A model generated the notes under the pieces. It saw only the letters and a program-made list of their open reading frames with translations. It did not search any database and had not been told where the DNA came from. From Ilex aquifolium (Eukaryota; Streptophyta; Magnoliopsida; Aquifoliales; Aquifoliaceae), in the NCBI GenBank assembly GCA_951799425.1, contig OX637399.1, positions 19,318,001 through 19,382,000 of the forward strand: DNA of 64,000 nt, written 5' to 3'. The first letter of the stretch is position 1. Every line of letters begins with the position of its first letter. The translations under genes and the position numbers were made by a program. Positions 20,954-31,332 of the stretch are shown piece by piece.

Positions 20954-22985
20954 TTTGCTAGTCCCTAGCAAACAAAACGTAAAAAACAAGAAAAACAAAA
21001 TAAACATATATTAATTCCGATATTGCATTTAGCACATGCAACAAGTCTTTAAACCCCTAGGTGATCCCTAGTGGACGAGTTTTGTCTCGTGAAGGTTTCC
21101 AGTGAAGGTACCTACAAACTTCTTTTCATAGTATCCAATATTTAAAATATATTCCCTTATCTTAATTAGCACTGGGATGTCAAAACAACTTACTCTAAAC
21201 ACCCGAACTAAGCACACATGAGGCACATCATAGCTTTAAATGCTATTCTAGAGTATTCACCTACACATTTTCTTTCAAAACTCGTGTGTGTGTGAAATGA
21301 ACATGTAATTTAAGCATTTACACAATAGAGTTCACATTCACTTTGGTTATCCAAATTAAGCTTCGATGCAAAAACTCACCAAGGGTGTTCTCTCACAATG
21401 AATCACGCTATGGTTATCTTGGCATGCTCTCCATATGTATATGTGAGATAGAATATTATGTTCAAAACAAAATATGCTCACATATAATCCAAAAATGAAG
21501 TATGCATAAAAATGAAACAACCTTGGCATAATCTCATGAAAGGAATGCTAGGGCATTAGATAGCAAAATCAACTTCTCTTGTTCTTTTAAACGTATGCAT
21601 CCCCCATGCTTCTCTAGATCTTTTAGGACTTTCATGGGTTGTAATGAGGCCTTGGGGTGATGTTGTGGTAAGGGAAACGAAGGATATAGGATAACAAAGA
21701 GGGTTGTTCCGGGTGAATGACCTTAATCTTAGAAAAACACTTCCCTTTTATGGGATTTTGATTTTCACACCATCACCACACCCTTTGTTTCTTTTCTTTC
21801 TTTTCCTTTACATTTTTCCCTTTTCTTTTTCTCATTCTTTTTCTCCTTTTTCACTCCCTTTCTCTCCTTTTCTTGGATTTTCATTCTTTTTCCATTGAAC
21901 TCTTTTGAGTTTCAACATCCTTCATCCCTTTTGTTTGATTTTTCACACCATCATTCCTTTTCTTTTATCATCATCCAACTTAGCACTAGGAACAACCAAG
22001 GTAAGGTAGATATTTATCATTTTCATTGGCTTGGTTACATGTGTGGCATAGAAACGAATTCAATTAAGGCTCAATCATGGCACTAGGGATAAAATTTCAC
22101 AAGAAAAAGGCTAAGGCTCAAAGCATCAAAGATGGCCTAAGATCATTTCTAGATAGGCATGGGAGAGCATTGTACATTCAAGACAAAGTCAATCAACTAC
22201 CCAAATACACCTAACCAAAACAAGCATAATGAGATTATTGAACAAATTTGGAATTTGAAAAATTGTTCCTTGAGTAAATGTAAGTTCCTTCCAACAAGAA
22301 TTGACACTAAAGCTCACACGGGTACTTACTCATCTCCACTATTCATGTCAAGCACTCAAATGTGAACTCAATCCGTAAATTGTCCAAATTACACATTCAA
22401 GGTGCACAATGGTTGAGTTTGAAAGAAAACACATATGTGATACTCAAGCATAGGATAAACTTCTATAATGTGCTCATGTATTCAAGGTTCAAAATGAAGA
22501 TCAAGTAATCACAAATCCCATAACCATTAGGATAGGGGAATATAGTTCAATATTGGAACCAAAATTTTTCAAAATTTTCACATTTTTCATTATTCTATAC
22601 AAAAAGTGGTGGAAAATATAAATGGTGCACCTCACCCCCCAACTTAAACCATGCATTGTCCTCAATGCACAAAGAATCATGCAATGAGAAAAATGAAAGT
22701 AAAAATGGGGAATGAGATACTCCTTTTTTTTTTTTTCATATATATATGTACATTAACGGAACAAAGAAAACACAAAAGCTTGTTTACACCCCCCCAACTT
22801 AGACTAGAACATGATACCCAATAAGATTTGCTACAATGATCCTCAAAGTGAAATGAGTCCAAATTAGGAAGAGGTAAACAACCTTCATGCTAAAATCTAC
22901 ACTACAACATTTATGAAAATAAAACTATAACAATAAAAGAAATCTAACTATTATGTACATGGAAACAAAACAAAAAGGGCTCATG
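20954..22985 (-). other. Noncoding block of element H shared with element G
   Basis: About 2 kb without a credible ORF. Its reverse complement aligns with 59930-61460 of element G over long stretches. For example, 21600-21740 matches 60950-61090 (GGAACAACCCTCTTTGTTAT and onward) and 22140-22350 matches 60345-60565. A T/C-rich stretch at 21770-21900 corresponds to the purine-rich stretch at 60735-60910. A second priming-tract-like sequence lies at 22625-22644. Conservation of noncoding sequence between two otherwise different elements suggests a cis role, or simply recent shared descent. Confidence 0.8.
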
Positions 22986-23792
22986 TCAATCCGGCTTCAA
23001 TTCGGATATGAGTTTACGCCCATTAATTTTTTTGGTTTTAACATTTTTTTGTTGTATAAATGCCCTTACTAACCCATCTATCCAAACATATAAAGGATGT
23101 TGATTCAAAATTCTCAACCAAAAAGATGTGTAGGCAAGTTTATGCAATCCCAACAATGGAGTATACAATTTTTCTTTAAGAATTTCTACACTTGACTCCA
23201 TCTCAATGCCCTCCCCAAATTGAAAAATGTGAATCTCAACACCACTCATAGATGGCAAAATGACCTTGGGCTCATTAGCCTCTTGTGCGATAATAACTTC
23301 ATTAAATTTTTCACAAACAAGAGTGGTGGGAGATTCAACATCACTATGCATTTCATTGGTCTGATCATCCTCAATACATTGACTATGCTCCAAATGTTGT
23401 CCTTCATCCATAGCAATTATAGCATTAGTCAATGTATCAAGTTGTTGAGTTATTTGGGCATTGAATTTCATTTGGTATTGCATAAAATCGCACAAAACAT
23501 TTTCCAATTCTTCTTCGGTTGAGTTCCCATATGTTGGATAGTGAGAGAATTCATTTGGTGGTGTGAGATTGGATGAAAAATCATGAGGTTCATTCTCCCA
23601 ACCATAACTCAGATAACTCGGTGAAACATAATGGTTGGGGTAAAAGTTTTCGCATGCAAAGTCTTGAACCGGATCATTTATTTGGCACATACAAGAGATG
23701 AGCCCATAGTTATCACAAATCTCACACACATTTTCATAATAAGGGGCATTTGATACATTTTCATAAACATTATAAGACATAACACAAAACAC
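22986..23792 (-). CDS. Element H ORF, 268 residues, unknown function (possible gag-derived)
   Basis: This is the only intact long ORF of H. It begins 130 bases after the primer site, where gag starts in relatives. Near the N-terminus it has cysteines spaced as CEIC and CMC (residues about 27-36) and an aromatic Asn/Pro/Tyr-rich middle. A stretch DFMQYQMKFNAQITQQLDTL follows at about residues 102-121, resembling the region between the Athila gag zinc knuckle and protease. The C-terminal third (SFWLRILNQHPLYVWIDG) is unrecognised. It has no pol motif. The link to gag is inference. Being uninterrupted while its neighbours are broken fits either youth or selection. Confidence 0.6.
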   Translation of the reverse strand: MFCVMSYNVYENVSNAPYYENVCEICDNYGLISCMCQINDPVQDFACENFYPNHYVSPSYLSYGWENEPHDFSSNLTPPNEFSHYPTYGNSTEEELENVLCDFMQYQMKFNAQITQQLDTLTNAIIAMDEGQHLEHSQCIEDDQTNEMHSDVESPTTLVCEKFNEVIIAQEANEPKVILPSMSGVEIHIFQFGEGIEMESSVEILKEKLYTPLLGLHKLAYTSFWLRILNQHPLYVWIDGLVRAFIQQKNVKTKKINGRKLISELKPD

Positions 23793-23854
23793 AAATTAAA
23801 ACAAACTATTTACAAGTTAGACGACATACCTTGGCCCGTGATGAAAATCACAAG

Positions 23855-23862
23855 ACTTACCT
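23855..23862 (-). promoter_or_regulatory. Candidate splice donor in the element H leader
   Basis: On the minus strand AG|GTAAGT, about 45 bases after the primer site. Element G has the same AG|GTAAGT at 55111-55118 in a matching leader. Confidence 0.45.
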
Positions 23863-23905
23863 TATGTCGTCCCAAAATCACCTCTTGAACTCGACGCTTA
23901 ACCTT

Positions 23906-23922
23906 CCCCGGCAACGGCGCCA
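23906..23922 (-). other. Primer-binding site of element H
   Basis: On the minus strand TGGCGCCGTTGCCGGGG, three bases after the LTR end. It is identical to the site in element G at 55053-55069 and typical of Athila-type elements. Confidence 0.93.
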
Positions 23923-24942
23923 AAATGATTGATTGAAAACGGTGTTGTTTCCTAACCCCTAAACATCACCCTCACCCTCAATGTGTGTATTGTATATGGC
24001 TTATATGGATGGGGGAGTGTCACTCTCCCTCGGGGTAATGCAAAAGATTAGGCAACAACGAACAAATGGTGGGAAATGGATGAACAAAATATATGTGAAA
24101 TGGAGAATGTGTGTGAACAAAAATGCTCCCCAATCGAAAGGAGTCTTTTGTGGTCGTGTGTTTTACTTGGAAAATATTCCAAGGTCGTCTCCTCAGGGAA
24201 GGAAAGGGAGTTTGGTGAAAGTGATTTTGCAAAAGTGAAAAGAAAGTGTAAAATCTTGTATTTGTATTTTGGTGAGTTTTGTTCAAAATGAAAATGCAAG
24301 AAAGCAAGTGTTGGCTAATCCAAAGGGTTCATTCCAATGGGAATACCAAATCAACTCAAAGCCTTCCTCCGATTGAGCATGAATAAACGATTGATTCGGG
24401 GGAAGCTAGGGACGAGATTGGTGAGTATCTAAGCATAAACCGTGACTAGGCCTACGGAATATCAAAGGCTCACCAACTCATCCACTCTCAACCCCGTCAA
24501 ACCGAACCATTTGACTCTAAAGGGAGGAATGAAGAAGAGTTGAAAATGGTATTCCCAAGAGGAATTTTCCCTTGGATTAACCAACTTAAATCCTAGCTAC
24601 TCATATTAAAAATGCAAGACAAGCATAATGTAGATGGACATGGAAGAGAAATGGAGATTTAAAGCATGAAACTTAACTTGAAGCAAGAAATCTAAAGCTA
24701 TGAAGGAAAATATGCAATACCCATTTTAAGCTAAGAAATGAAGAAAACATGGAAGCAATAATGGTGAAAGCTAAAATGAAAGATTAAAATTGAAATGAAC
24801 TTGCAGTGAATAGCATTAAATACATTAAATGAAGCTTACCAAGTTCTTACAAAGGATTACAAGTGAAATGGATGGAAGAAATGCAAAAACGAAATTACAT
24901 TACACTATTCATCTTCTTCCTCAATGGAGCAAAAACTAAGCT

Positions 24943-27194
24943 TGTAACACCCCGTATTTTTATTTTATAGATATGTATATAGATATATATAGTAAATAAT
25001 TGTTGTAAAAAAAAAACATGGATATGAGTAGTGACGATAGGAATAAAAACTAGAGATGCGAATTGATTGGGAAGTTAAGCTTCGAAGATGTTTAAACTTG
25101 GAAAGGGTGAATAGACAAGTTTCTAAAGGTTTTTAGGTCAAAATAAGGTTTCCATTGAGTCCGGAAGGTCGAAAAACCTTGGGAGAGGTAATATGAGGTG
25201 TATTAGAAGTTAGGAAGTATTTTGGAGTTAAAACACATTTTAGAGAAAATTTGGGTATAAAGGATTTTGGACACTGTCTACTATTTCGATCATAACTTTT
25301 TATGCTTAATTCCAAATTACCTGAAATTTTTACAGTAGATAGTAGACATCTAGGGCTACAAAAGTGTTTCTCATGAAAATATTCCAATTCGACCTCTAAA
25401 TGGGTCAAAAATGCATTGGAAGAGGAAGTAGAAAATCTGGGTAGTGACTACCGGTAGCCAAAATCAGCTACTGGTAGCCAATGGTCCAGTAAAGATCAGC
25501 TACCGGTAGCCAACCGGTAGTCGAGTGTCCAGTGTGTCCGAGCTACCGGTAGCCAAAATCAGCTACCGGTAGCCACTGTAAAAATCTGAATTTTTCTGTT
25601 CGCGAACCCTCGATTTTTCCCCCACTATAAATACATCCTCTCACCTCCTTAGCCTTCATTACACTCCTTAAAACCCTAGAAAACATTAGAGAGAAAGAGG
25701 GGAAGAGAAAAACACAAGATCAAAGGTGAAAAACAAGGAATTAAAGGGTTGATTCAAGATCAAAGCCCTAATTTTTCCAAGAACATTAAGGTAGGGGTTT
25801 TCTCTCACTCTCTTACATTGAGGCTAGGGTATTTATACATGTATGTTTTGGCTACCAATGGTATCTATATGCTATGGAATCATCCTCTCCTAAGCTTTTT
25901 GGCAAAGATTACATGTTTTACACAAAGTTAGGGTTTAATACCCATGAAATCTTCTTTCTCGTTTTAAAAACCCTAATGTTTGGAGAGTGATGTATTTCCT
26001 TCCTAAATGCTTTCTTTATTATGGATTTCAAAACCTTAATGCTTTGTGTTGGGTAGAAAAAATGATGTTATTGTGATCTCATGTATTTTCGTAGTTGGTT
26101 GTGGAATTGTTATATGTTATATTTTGGGGACTTTGGTTGGATGATTGTAAATTGACATAATTGTTGGAATGATATGCTTGGTTGGGATTTGTGATGCACA
26201 TGAGTGAGAGGTTCCTTGTAAGGATGCTCACCCCTTCCCAAGAGGTTCCTTGTAAGGATGCTTGGGAAATAATGACGTGATTGGTAGGAGGTTTCTTGTA
26301 AGAATGCTCACCCATTCTCAAGAGGTTCCTTGTAAGGATGCTTGAGAATTAAAGATGATCTAAAGAACGGGGGTGGAGGTTGCCCTAAAGTATGCCACCT
26401 ACCGAATGAATGGGAGTGGAGGTTGCCTTAAAGTATGCCACTTACCGGAAGAATGGGGGTGGAGGTTGCCTTAAAGTATGCCACTTACCTAAAGAATGGA
26501 CTCTCAAGAGGTTCCTGGTAAGGATGCTTGAGAGTCAAAGATGACCTAAACGGGGGTGGAGGTTACCCTAAAGTATGCCACCTACCAAAAGAATTGTTGG
26601 AAATTGTTTATGGCAATTAATGGTGATTATATGTATGTGATACTCAATTGTTCATTTAAGTAATGTTTTTACATAAACTTGAGATCCTTTTTAAATGTTA
26701 CTACTTTATTTCAAATTACGTATCTATGTTATGTTAAAAATGAGACTGACCATTTTAAATGCTTTTCTAAACCTTGTATGAGTTTGAGAGGAATGTTTCT
26801 ACAGAGCTTTGTGCTCACCCCCTACCGCTAACATTTTTCAGATTACCCGCTTGAGGAGGACGCAAGGGTCGAGGAACCCGCCACTTGGGAGGCGCCACTC
26901 GAAGGGAATATAGATTCCGAGGTGGACCTATAGAGATATAGTTTCTTTTGTACTAGACTAGGACATTCTTTTGAAACACTGTGTAGTCTAGTTTCTTTTG
27001 TTTATTTCCGCTGCGCTATATTAGTTGATTTTTGGTATGTAAAGGCCAAGATGGGTCTATTCTTTTGGAATAATATTGTAAATTCTATGGATGATTTTAT
27101 GAAGTCTTATTTATTGATGGATTATTTTAGTGCTCTCATGATGTAAATGGTTTTAGAATGTAATGCCGTTCAGGGTGTGTTTTGGGGTGTTACA
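24943..27194 (+). mobile_element. Solo LTR inserted in the 5' LTR of element H
   Basis: It starts TGTAACACCCCG and ends GGGGTGTTACA, flanked by AAGCT on both sides (24938-24942 and 27195-27199). The intact site is seen in the sister LTR near 20075. CTACCGGTAG-type palindromes lie at about 25447-25585, a TATA box TATAAATA at 25626-25633, and tandem repeats at 26205-26590. It is related to the solo LTR at 4038-5586. No internal region remains. ORFs at 25133-25408 and 26079-26321 are not credible genes. Confidence 0.95.
26205..26590 (+). repeat. Interleaved minisatellite in the solo LTR
   Basis: Two words alternate: AGAGGTTCCTTGTAAGGATG (at least five copies) and GGTGGAGGTTGCCTTAAAGT followed by ATGCCAC.TACC (four copies). 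They are joined by short linkers. Confidence 0.88.
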
Positions 27195-28018
27195 AAGCTT
27201 AGGTAGCCAACTCAATACAAGCTTGTAATGTTGAATATATGGAGTGTATGCCTCTCATTTTCGTGCATGGTGGTCCCCCCTAGCTGTGTGAACGAGCTCC
27301 CATCAAGAGAGGGCTGAATGGATGGCTTTGACAGGCTAGGGAGAGCATAGCCTGGCAGCCCAATTCCCTCCCCCTTCCTTCAATGTTCAAGCCTCAAAAG
27401 TCTTCCCCAAGGTGTAAGAGAGACATGGTTGTGTAAGGAAATGTTGGGGGAAACGTGGGAGAATCGATGGTGGGACCCCCAAGCAAGTGGGGCTGAGTTG
27501 CAGGAGCATCGGGGCTGCTTCAGGGGAGCGTACCGGTACGCGTACCGGTACCCTCTTTTCTGCTTTGGACCACCTTTGGTAGAATCGTCATAACTTTTGA
27601 TCCAACCGTTGGATTGGGCTGTAATTGTGACACAAAATATAAGACACCCAGATCTACAACTTTCATGTTTTTCACTTTTTCAAATTCTGAGTAGATCATG
27701 GTCAAAATGGAGGAACTCTGAGGCAGTACTTCCAAACGATGTGGCTGCTGATGCCCTTGTTCCCAAGCACCAATGCCTTCTTGATTTCTTCACTTTTAAG
27801 CCTCCAATTCTTCATGTATTGTGTCCATGCCTTCACCACACATCCATCAAGGTTACAATGTCCTAAAATCAATCATTTAAGCTATAAAAGGTTGCAACAT
27901 CAAAATATCAACATTATAGTTCAAAACGGCTAACTTCTAAGCACTTATATGCAAAAGTTGAGTTGAAATGCTTGCAATGAGGCCATGAAATATGCAAAAT
28001 TACGCACTCATCAGTGTT

Positions 28019-28538
28019 GAGGTTAGGTTGTTGCAAACATGAGAACTTAATGGAAGACGATCTCGAGGAGATGTACTAAAAGATTTATACAACCATATGA
28101 GCTGACCTCAGCCCAAAGAAATCTGAGAAGATTTCCAAGGAGCAAAAGAGGTATAACCTATAGAAGCTCACTTATGAGCAAGAGAAGGCTTTGTGGTTGA
28201 GCTCTGCTTAGGCTAAGGAAAATATCTTTTTCCTTGAGCCTTTACTCTGCGCAGAACTATGCTTGTACTGCTCCGTTGAATCTTCCATCAAAGTTACGCG
28301 TGCCTACCTACTTTCCAAATCTATAACTGTTGCAATGATTGCGGAAAGGCATAGGGGGCGTCTTTACGTCTTTTTACATTTCTTGCCCCTTTAAATCCAG
28401 GATTCTTTGAAGTTTCTATAACTTCTTGGACTTTCTTTATGGCCTACAAACCTTGGAGTCTTTTCTTGAATCTTGGAGATCACGTTCTTGCTTTCCCTCG
28501 ACTCCTCCTTCTCTGTGTTCCTTTCTCCTGAGTTTCTA
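28019..28538. other. Element B spacer and leader of antisense gene 2
   Basis: It follows the right target duplication of H. T/C-rich sequence from about 28360 resembles the leader of antisense gene 1. No other gene is seen. Confidence 0.45.
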
Positions 28539-29619
28539 ATGGCTGCCCCACTTTCTTCCCTATTCCAGGAACGTGCTTCCGCGGGGCTTGATTTGAGATG
28601 GAAATCCCACTACTTAGCTCCTTCTGTGATCACTCCTTCTGGGCTGGATGAAATCAGAAGGATATTTCGTCTTCCTACGGACTTATCCCTTCGAGTCCCA
28701 TCCTCTGACGAGCCTTGCAATTTTCTTCCTTGAGGGGAAGTTTGTTTCTTTGAAGGCACCTTGGAGATGGGGCTTCATCTCCCCATTCATCCTTCTTTTG
28801 GGTAGGTCTTAGCTCACTATGGTTTATGCCATTCTCGTCTCTCTCCCAGAGGATGGGCTATTATGATTAGCTTCTTTCTCTTCTGGCGCTTGCAGGGCAA
28901 CGAGTTCCCTACTATTGCTGAGTTTCTTTACTTTTATGAGCTTGAAGAGGACGAGGTCCCCTGTTTCAGCTGCTTCCGATGGAGGCACTTTCGCATGCGC
29001 CCTCTAGTTCTTGACCTTCCCTCCCCTCCTGAAAGGTGGTCTCAACGTTTCTTCTTCACCACTAGAAACTCCTAGAGGTCCGCCGAGGAGTGCTGTTCAG
29101 AGACTAGAGTTCCACGTTCTTGGAAGAGCTTCTCCCATGCAGGTGGGTTGATCAGGAGCCTACTTGGCTGAATTCTATGAAAACTTGCTCTCATTGATCT
29201 TATGTTGTGCAGGTGTTCCTAATCTGACCCTGGTGGAGATGTTGAAGATCAAGCAAGTGACCCATGCTAAATCTATGTCTTTTTCAAAGCTGGTGACACT
29301 CGAGAATCTTTTCTTATTCAACTATGAAGCGGCTGCTCTGGAGTTTACTTCCTTTCTAGACTCTCCTTGCACCTCCCCTCCCGAATTAGATGAAGAGGAC
29401 GTTGGAATGTCTTCAAGGAAGCACAGGAGGAATGGATCTAGTGGTTCCTCTTCTCCATCATCTGGTTCCTCCTTTGGAGTAGTTTTGTTCTCTTCTGCTG
29501 GGAAAAAACTCCTTAACATGCTTTCGGAGGCGGAGAAAGAGAGAGATGGGCTAAGGGAGGAGAATGCTTGTCTGAAGGAATAGGTCGTTGAGCTAAAGAA
29601 TCAGCTTGGGAAGAGTTAG
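28539..29619 (+). pseudogene. Antisense gene 2 of element B (second putative gypsy-type transposon domain, decayed)
   Basis: A paralogue of antisense gene 1, about 10 kb away and on the same strand. Exon 1 is 28539-29142 and exon 2 29213-29619, with an intron AG|GTGGGT to TGTGCAG. Exon 1 has LHLPIHPSFG, LAHYGL, ISFFLFWRL, PERWSQRFFF and VPRSW in the order expected of the PF04195-type domain. The intron follows VPRSW by seven residues in phase 1, exactly as intron 1 of antisense gene 1. Exon 2 holds an acidic/Ser-rich linker and the start of a coiled coil (LLNMLSEAEKERDGLREENA). It is shorter than gene 1. Stops at 28731, 28803, 29073 and 29581 break it, all in one frame. The function is unknown. 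Confidence 0.77.
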
Positions 29620-29764
29620 GAGCTCCCCTTTTATTTTCTTGTACCTCGTTTTGCCTGATCAACTACGGAACTTCTATGCTGCTTTTACGTTTTTCTTCTG
29701 TTGTATGCTTGTTCTTCGCGTGTGTTTATGAACCGTAGAATTGACAAATTCATTTTTTGCGTAT

Positions 29765-29985
29765 TTATGAGTTGGAGGGCTCATCTTGATTCACCTTTGA
29801 TTTATGAGCTGAAAAGCTCATCTTGTTCGTATGAGCTGAAGAGCTCATCTCCTTTATATGAGCCGAAGAGCTCATCTTAATTTTATGAGCTGAAGAGCTC
29901 ATCTTAATTTTATAAATCGAAGAGCTCATCTTAATTTTATGAACTGAAGAGATCATCCTAATTTTATGAGCTAAAGAGCTCATCG
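29765..29985 (+). repeat. Tandem repeat of about 25-27 nt with GAGCTC palindromes
   Basis: About eight copies of a unit like TATGAGCTGAAGAGCTCATC plus a short T/A-rich tail. The unit contains the GAGCT...AGCTC dyad. It lies between antisense gene 2 and the end of pol. The ORF on the opposite strand (29765-29983) is a translation of the repeat. Confidence 0.9.
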
Positions 29986-30075
29986 TTAGCTTTCTAGCTA
30001 CTTCATTGAACCATACGAGGACGAGTCAAGTACTTGCCGTTTTATTGAAAATAGTTTTCTTACAAAAGAAACTCA

Positions 30076-31303
30076 CTAAAAAAATCTTCTGGGATGTTCT
30101 GCGTTCCGCGAGTGAGGTAGGATTTTTCCCTCTTCTGTTTGTAACTCGTAGTTCCCAGGTCTAATCACCTTTGAGATGATGTAAGGACCCTCCAAATTAG
30201 GGCTCAATTTTCCATGAGTCGGGTCCTTTCTTGCAAGTAGGAGCTTTCGAAGCACTAGATCCCCAACCTTGAAACTCCTGTGTCTAACCCTTCTATCATA
30301 ATATCTTGTTGTCTTCCTCTGGTAATTCTTGATACAATGCAGAGCTCTGTCTCTCTTTTCATTTAAGAGATCGAGATTTAGCAGAAGTGACTCGTCATTG
30401 TGCTTTGGCTCTATGAATTCAGCCCTGGGGGATGGGATTCCAACTTCTACAGGTTCCACTGTTTCGGTTTCGAAAGCCAAGGCAAATGGAGTTTCCTGAA
30501 TTGCCGACCTGGCAGTTGTCCTGTAAGCCCATAGGACTTTTGGGAGGTGTTCTACCCATTTTCCTTTCAGATCTTCCAGCTTGGTCTTCAAGGCTGCTTT
30601 TATGGTTCGGATGGTGACCTCTGCTTGTCCGTTGGATTGGGGATGAGCTGGAGCTGAGAAGTAATCTTTATCCCTAGCTCAACACATAACTTTTTAAATT
30701 TAGGGTTGTCGAATTTTTTTCCATTGTCGGAGACAATTGCTCTAGGGATCCCAAACCTGCAGATTATTGATTTCCATGTGAAGTTCTGAACTTTTTGCTT
30801 TGTGATCGTCGCCAGGGGCTCCACCTCTTCCCATTTGGTGAAATAATCCACTCCGACAATGACGAATTTGCACTGTCCCACACCCACGGGGAGGGGTCCA
30901 AGGATGTCCAGGCCCCATTGCTGAATGGCCAAGGGCTCAGAACCGATGTTAAGAGCTCAAGCGGGCAATGGGAGATACTGGCGTGTATCTGGCAGACCTT
31001 ACATTTTTTGACCAGATCAGAGGCATCTTTGAGCATGGTGGGTCAATAGTACCCCTGCTTTAATTATTTTCCTGCCAGAGTTCGTGCTCCGATATGGTTA
31101 CCGCAGACTCCCTCGTGGATTTCTTTAAGTATGTAGTTAGCATCCTCACTTCCCACGCATTTAAGGAGAGGTGACGAGAAGCCTCGTTTGTACAAGCTCC
31201 CTTGCAGGATAGAGAATCTGGCTGACCTGGTTCTTAGCTTTGCAGCCTCCTTGGGGTCTTCTAGCAAAGTTCCATCCTGATGATATCCTCTGATGGGGTC
31301 CAT
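30076..31303 (-). pseudogene. Element B integrase (Tat type, decayed)
   Basis: Read on the minus strand from 31303. It has the zinc-binding region (IHEGVCGNHIGARTLAGK, then CKVCQ near 31000), the core with WGLDILGPLP near 30918, VDYFTKW, and IVSDNGKKFD near 30735-30765. The C-terminal part is WVEHLPKVLWAYRTTARSA (near 30500-30560) to DLVLRK.L and GPYIISKVI. Residue runs such as LWAYRTT are typical of Tat-lineage integrase. It is broken by a frameshift between the zinc and core regions, a change of frame near 30600-30640, and stops. Nothing suggests activity. Confidence 0.85.
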
Positions 31304-31332
31304 CCAGCTCGGCGTGACTAGTACATGAGTAC

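Larger units (their letters stand above)
19062..28013 (-). mobile_element. Element H, non-autonomous Athila-like gypsy retrotransposon
   Basis: The LTRs are 19062-20936 and 23926-28013 (the second enlarged by an inserted solo LTR), flanked by the perfect duplication GTGTT (19057-19061 and 28014-28018). The internal region is only about 3 kb: primer site, a 268-codon ORF, then about 2 kb noncoding and a priming tract. No protease, RT, RNase H or integrase is present. Primer site, LTR-start context and the noncoding block match element G (53405 onward), so it probably depends on a G-like relative. By eye the LTRs differ at about 1% of sites plus one 40-odd-base deletion, suggesting a fairly recent insertion. 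Confidence 0.93.
23926..28013 (-). repeat. 5' LTR of element H, split by a solo LTR
   Basis: The parts 23926-24942 and 27200-28013 together match 19062-20936. The insert 24943-27194 with its duplicated AAGCT accounts for the extra length. Compared with the other LTR, one block between GTACCGGTAC repeats is missing near 27550. Confidence 0.95.
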
